From assembly GCF_000739715.2 (NCBI RefSeq), contig NZ_BBJC02000005.1:218480-282479 (forward strand): a DNA stretch of 64,000 nt, read 5' to 3'. The position numbers were made by a program, and so were the translations under genes. Source of the stretch: Falsirhodobacter sp. alg1. Its GTDB lineage: Bacteria; Pseudomonadota; Alphaproteobacteria; Rhodobacterales; Rhodobacteraceae. Numbering within the stretch: the first letter of the stretch is position 1; each line of letters opens with the position of its first letter. The notes under the pieces were generated by a model. That model was not told the DNA's origin. It saw nothing but the letters and a program-made list of their open reading frames with translations, and ran no database searches. Positions 63,112 to 64,000 of the stretch are shown here, piece by piece.

Positions 63112-63413
63112 TCCCCGGAGAAATTTTGATTGCCGATGGCGACATCACGCTGAACGAAGGCCGCACGCCCGTAACGCTGATGGTGGCAAATACAGGCGAC
63201 CGGCCTATCCAGGTTGGCAGCCATTACCACTTTGCCGAAACCAATCCGGCCCTGCGGTTCGATCGGGCCGTGGCACGCGGCACCAGACTGGCCATTCCGG
63301 CCGGTACCGCCATCCGCTTCGAGCCGGGCCAGTCCCGCGAAGTGCGCATTATTCCCTTTGCCGGGGAACGTATCGTTCAAGGTTTCCGTCAAGAGATCAT
63401 GGGGCCGCTATGA
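63108..63413 (+). CDS. ureB: Urease subunit beta
   Basis: This 101-residue structural subunit starts [19 protein letters not shown] and has the conserved [21 protein letters not shown] and [20 protein letters not shown] segments. ATG 63108 overlaps the preceding stop; its own stop overlaps ureC by four bases (ATGA). Confidence 0.96.
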   Translation: MIPGEILIADGDITLNEGRTPVTLMVANTGDRPIQVGSHYHFAETNPALRFDRAVARGTRLAIPAGTAIRFEPGQSREVRIIPFAGERIVQGFRQEIMGPL

Positions 63414-64000
63414 CCACCTTATCCCGCGCCGATTATGCCGCGCTCTACGGCCCTACCACCGGTGACCGTATCCGACTGGCCGATACCGAGCTGCTGATAG
63501 AAGTCGAACGTGATCTGACCATCGCGGGCGAGGAGGTCAAATTTGGCGGTGGCAAAGTCGTGCGGGACGGAATGGGCCAGTCACAGGCGACCCGGGCCGA
63601 CGGCGCGATGGATACGGTCATTACCGGCGTGGTGGTGTTTGACCACAGCGGCATCATCAAGGCTGATGTCGGCATCAGGGACGGGCGGATTGCAGGCATC
63701 GGCAAGGCCGGCAACCCCGACACCCAACCGGGCGTGACACTGATCATCGGCCCAGGTACCGAAATCATTGCCGGGGAAGGGCGTATCCTGACCCCCGGAG
63801 GCTTTGATTGCCATATCCATTTCATATGTCCGCAACAGGTGGACCACGCGCTGCATTCGGGCGTAACCTCGTTGCTGGGCGGGGGAACAGGACCCGCACA
63901 CGGAACGCTGGCCACCACCTGCACCCCGGGCCCTTGGCATATCGCGCGGATGATGGAGGCTTGTGCCGATCTGCCCGTGAACGTGGGGCTTGCGGCCAAA
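63410..64000 (+). CDS. ureC: Urease subunit alpha (N-terminal part)
   Basis: This is the catalytic subunit, cut by the right edge after about 197 residues of an expected 570. The visible part includes [27 protein letters not shown]-type strands, and the first nickel ligands in [14 protein letters not shown]. The carbamylated Lys and the later histidines lie beyond the window. It starts at ATG 63410, overlapping ureB. Genes ureE, ureF and ureG are expected downstream. Confidence 0.96.
   Translation, partial: MTTLSRADYAALYGPTTGDRIRLADTELLIEVERDLTIAGEEVKFGGGKVVRDGMGQSQATRADGAMDTVITGVVVFDHSGIIKADVGIRDGRIAGIGKAGNPDTQPGVTLIIGPGTEIIAGEGRILTPGGFDCHIHFICPQQVDHALHSGVTSLLGGGTGPAHGTLATTCTPGPWHIARMMEACADLPVNVGLAAK

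Noticed and set aside
1-64000. tRNA, rRNA, CRISPR arrays, insertion sequences, phage genes
   Set aside because: Intergenic regions were read on both strands; no cloverleaf, repeat-spacer array, transposase or integrase was found.

Overview
The window is dense, about 60% GC bacterial chromosome. It looks like an alphaproteobacterium of the Rhodobacterales (Paracoccaceae type). Reasons are the phn gene order (phnF divergent from phnGHIJKL, phnN, a DUF1045 gene and phnM), many ABC and tripartite uptake systems, NtrC-type control of urease, and HWE/HisKA_2 sensor kinases. This assignment is inference; no rRNA, tRNA, CRISPR array or insertion sequence was seen.

Layout. 1-10.1 kb: phosphonate uptake (phnD tail, two phnE) and a C-P lyase cluster with a PhnF palindrome. 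10.2-12.1 kb: TPP riboswitch with a TenA-like gene, then malate dehydrogenase. 12.3-16.3 kb: a pteridine-reductase-like SDR, a FkbM methyltransferase, a GGDEF-EAL membrane protein and a cysteine-free molybdopterin-fold periplasmic protein. This set resembles the Agrobacterium PruA/PruR/DcpA pterin to c-di-GMP pathway. 16.5-23.9 kb: proC, a ClC channel, a class IV aminotransferase and a polar amino acid ABC transporter with its FCD-type GntR regulator. 24-26.3 kb: DUF1007 plus NicO metal transporter and an ankyrin protein. 26.4-38.3 kb: a LacI-controlled sugar-acid cluster built around D-mannonate dehydratase, with transporter genes on both sides of a divergent promoter. 38.5-42.2 kb: a small secreted protein, a VIT-family metal transporter, a sugar MFS porter and an Ldh2-type dehydrogenase. 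42.4-46.8 kb: a spermidine/putrescine-type ABC transporter. 46.9-50.8 kb: a LOV-domain kinase with a single-domain response regulator, divergent from a bacteriophytochrome kinase. 50.9-52 kb: an MltB-type lytic transglycosylase. 52.1-58.2 kb: a tctCBA tripartite transporter divergent from tctD and a tctE kinase fused in frame to a periplasmic binding domain. 58.2-61.3 kb: an AbrB-family membrane protein, a hydratase-like protein and a FadR-type regulator. 61.4-64 kb: the urease operon ureD-ureA-hupE/ureJ-ureB-ureC, cut by the right edge.

The most interesting points are: the pterin/c-di-GMP locus with a candidate pterin methyltransferase beside it; the sensor kinase fused to a periplasmic binding protein, with a possible signal-peptidase site at the join; a PhnJ in which the residue aligned with the catalytic glycyl-radical Gly is Ser; a LOV kinase with a degenerate ATP-binding domain behind an EcfG-like promoter, next to a bacteriophytochrome; and matched operator sequences on both sides of the LacI-controlled divergent operons.
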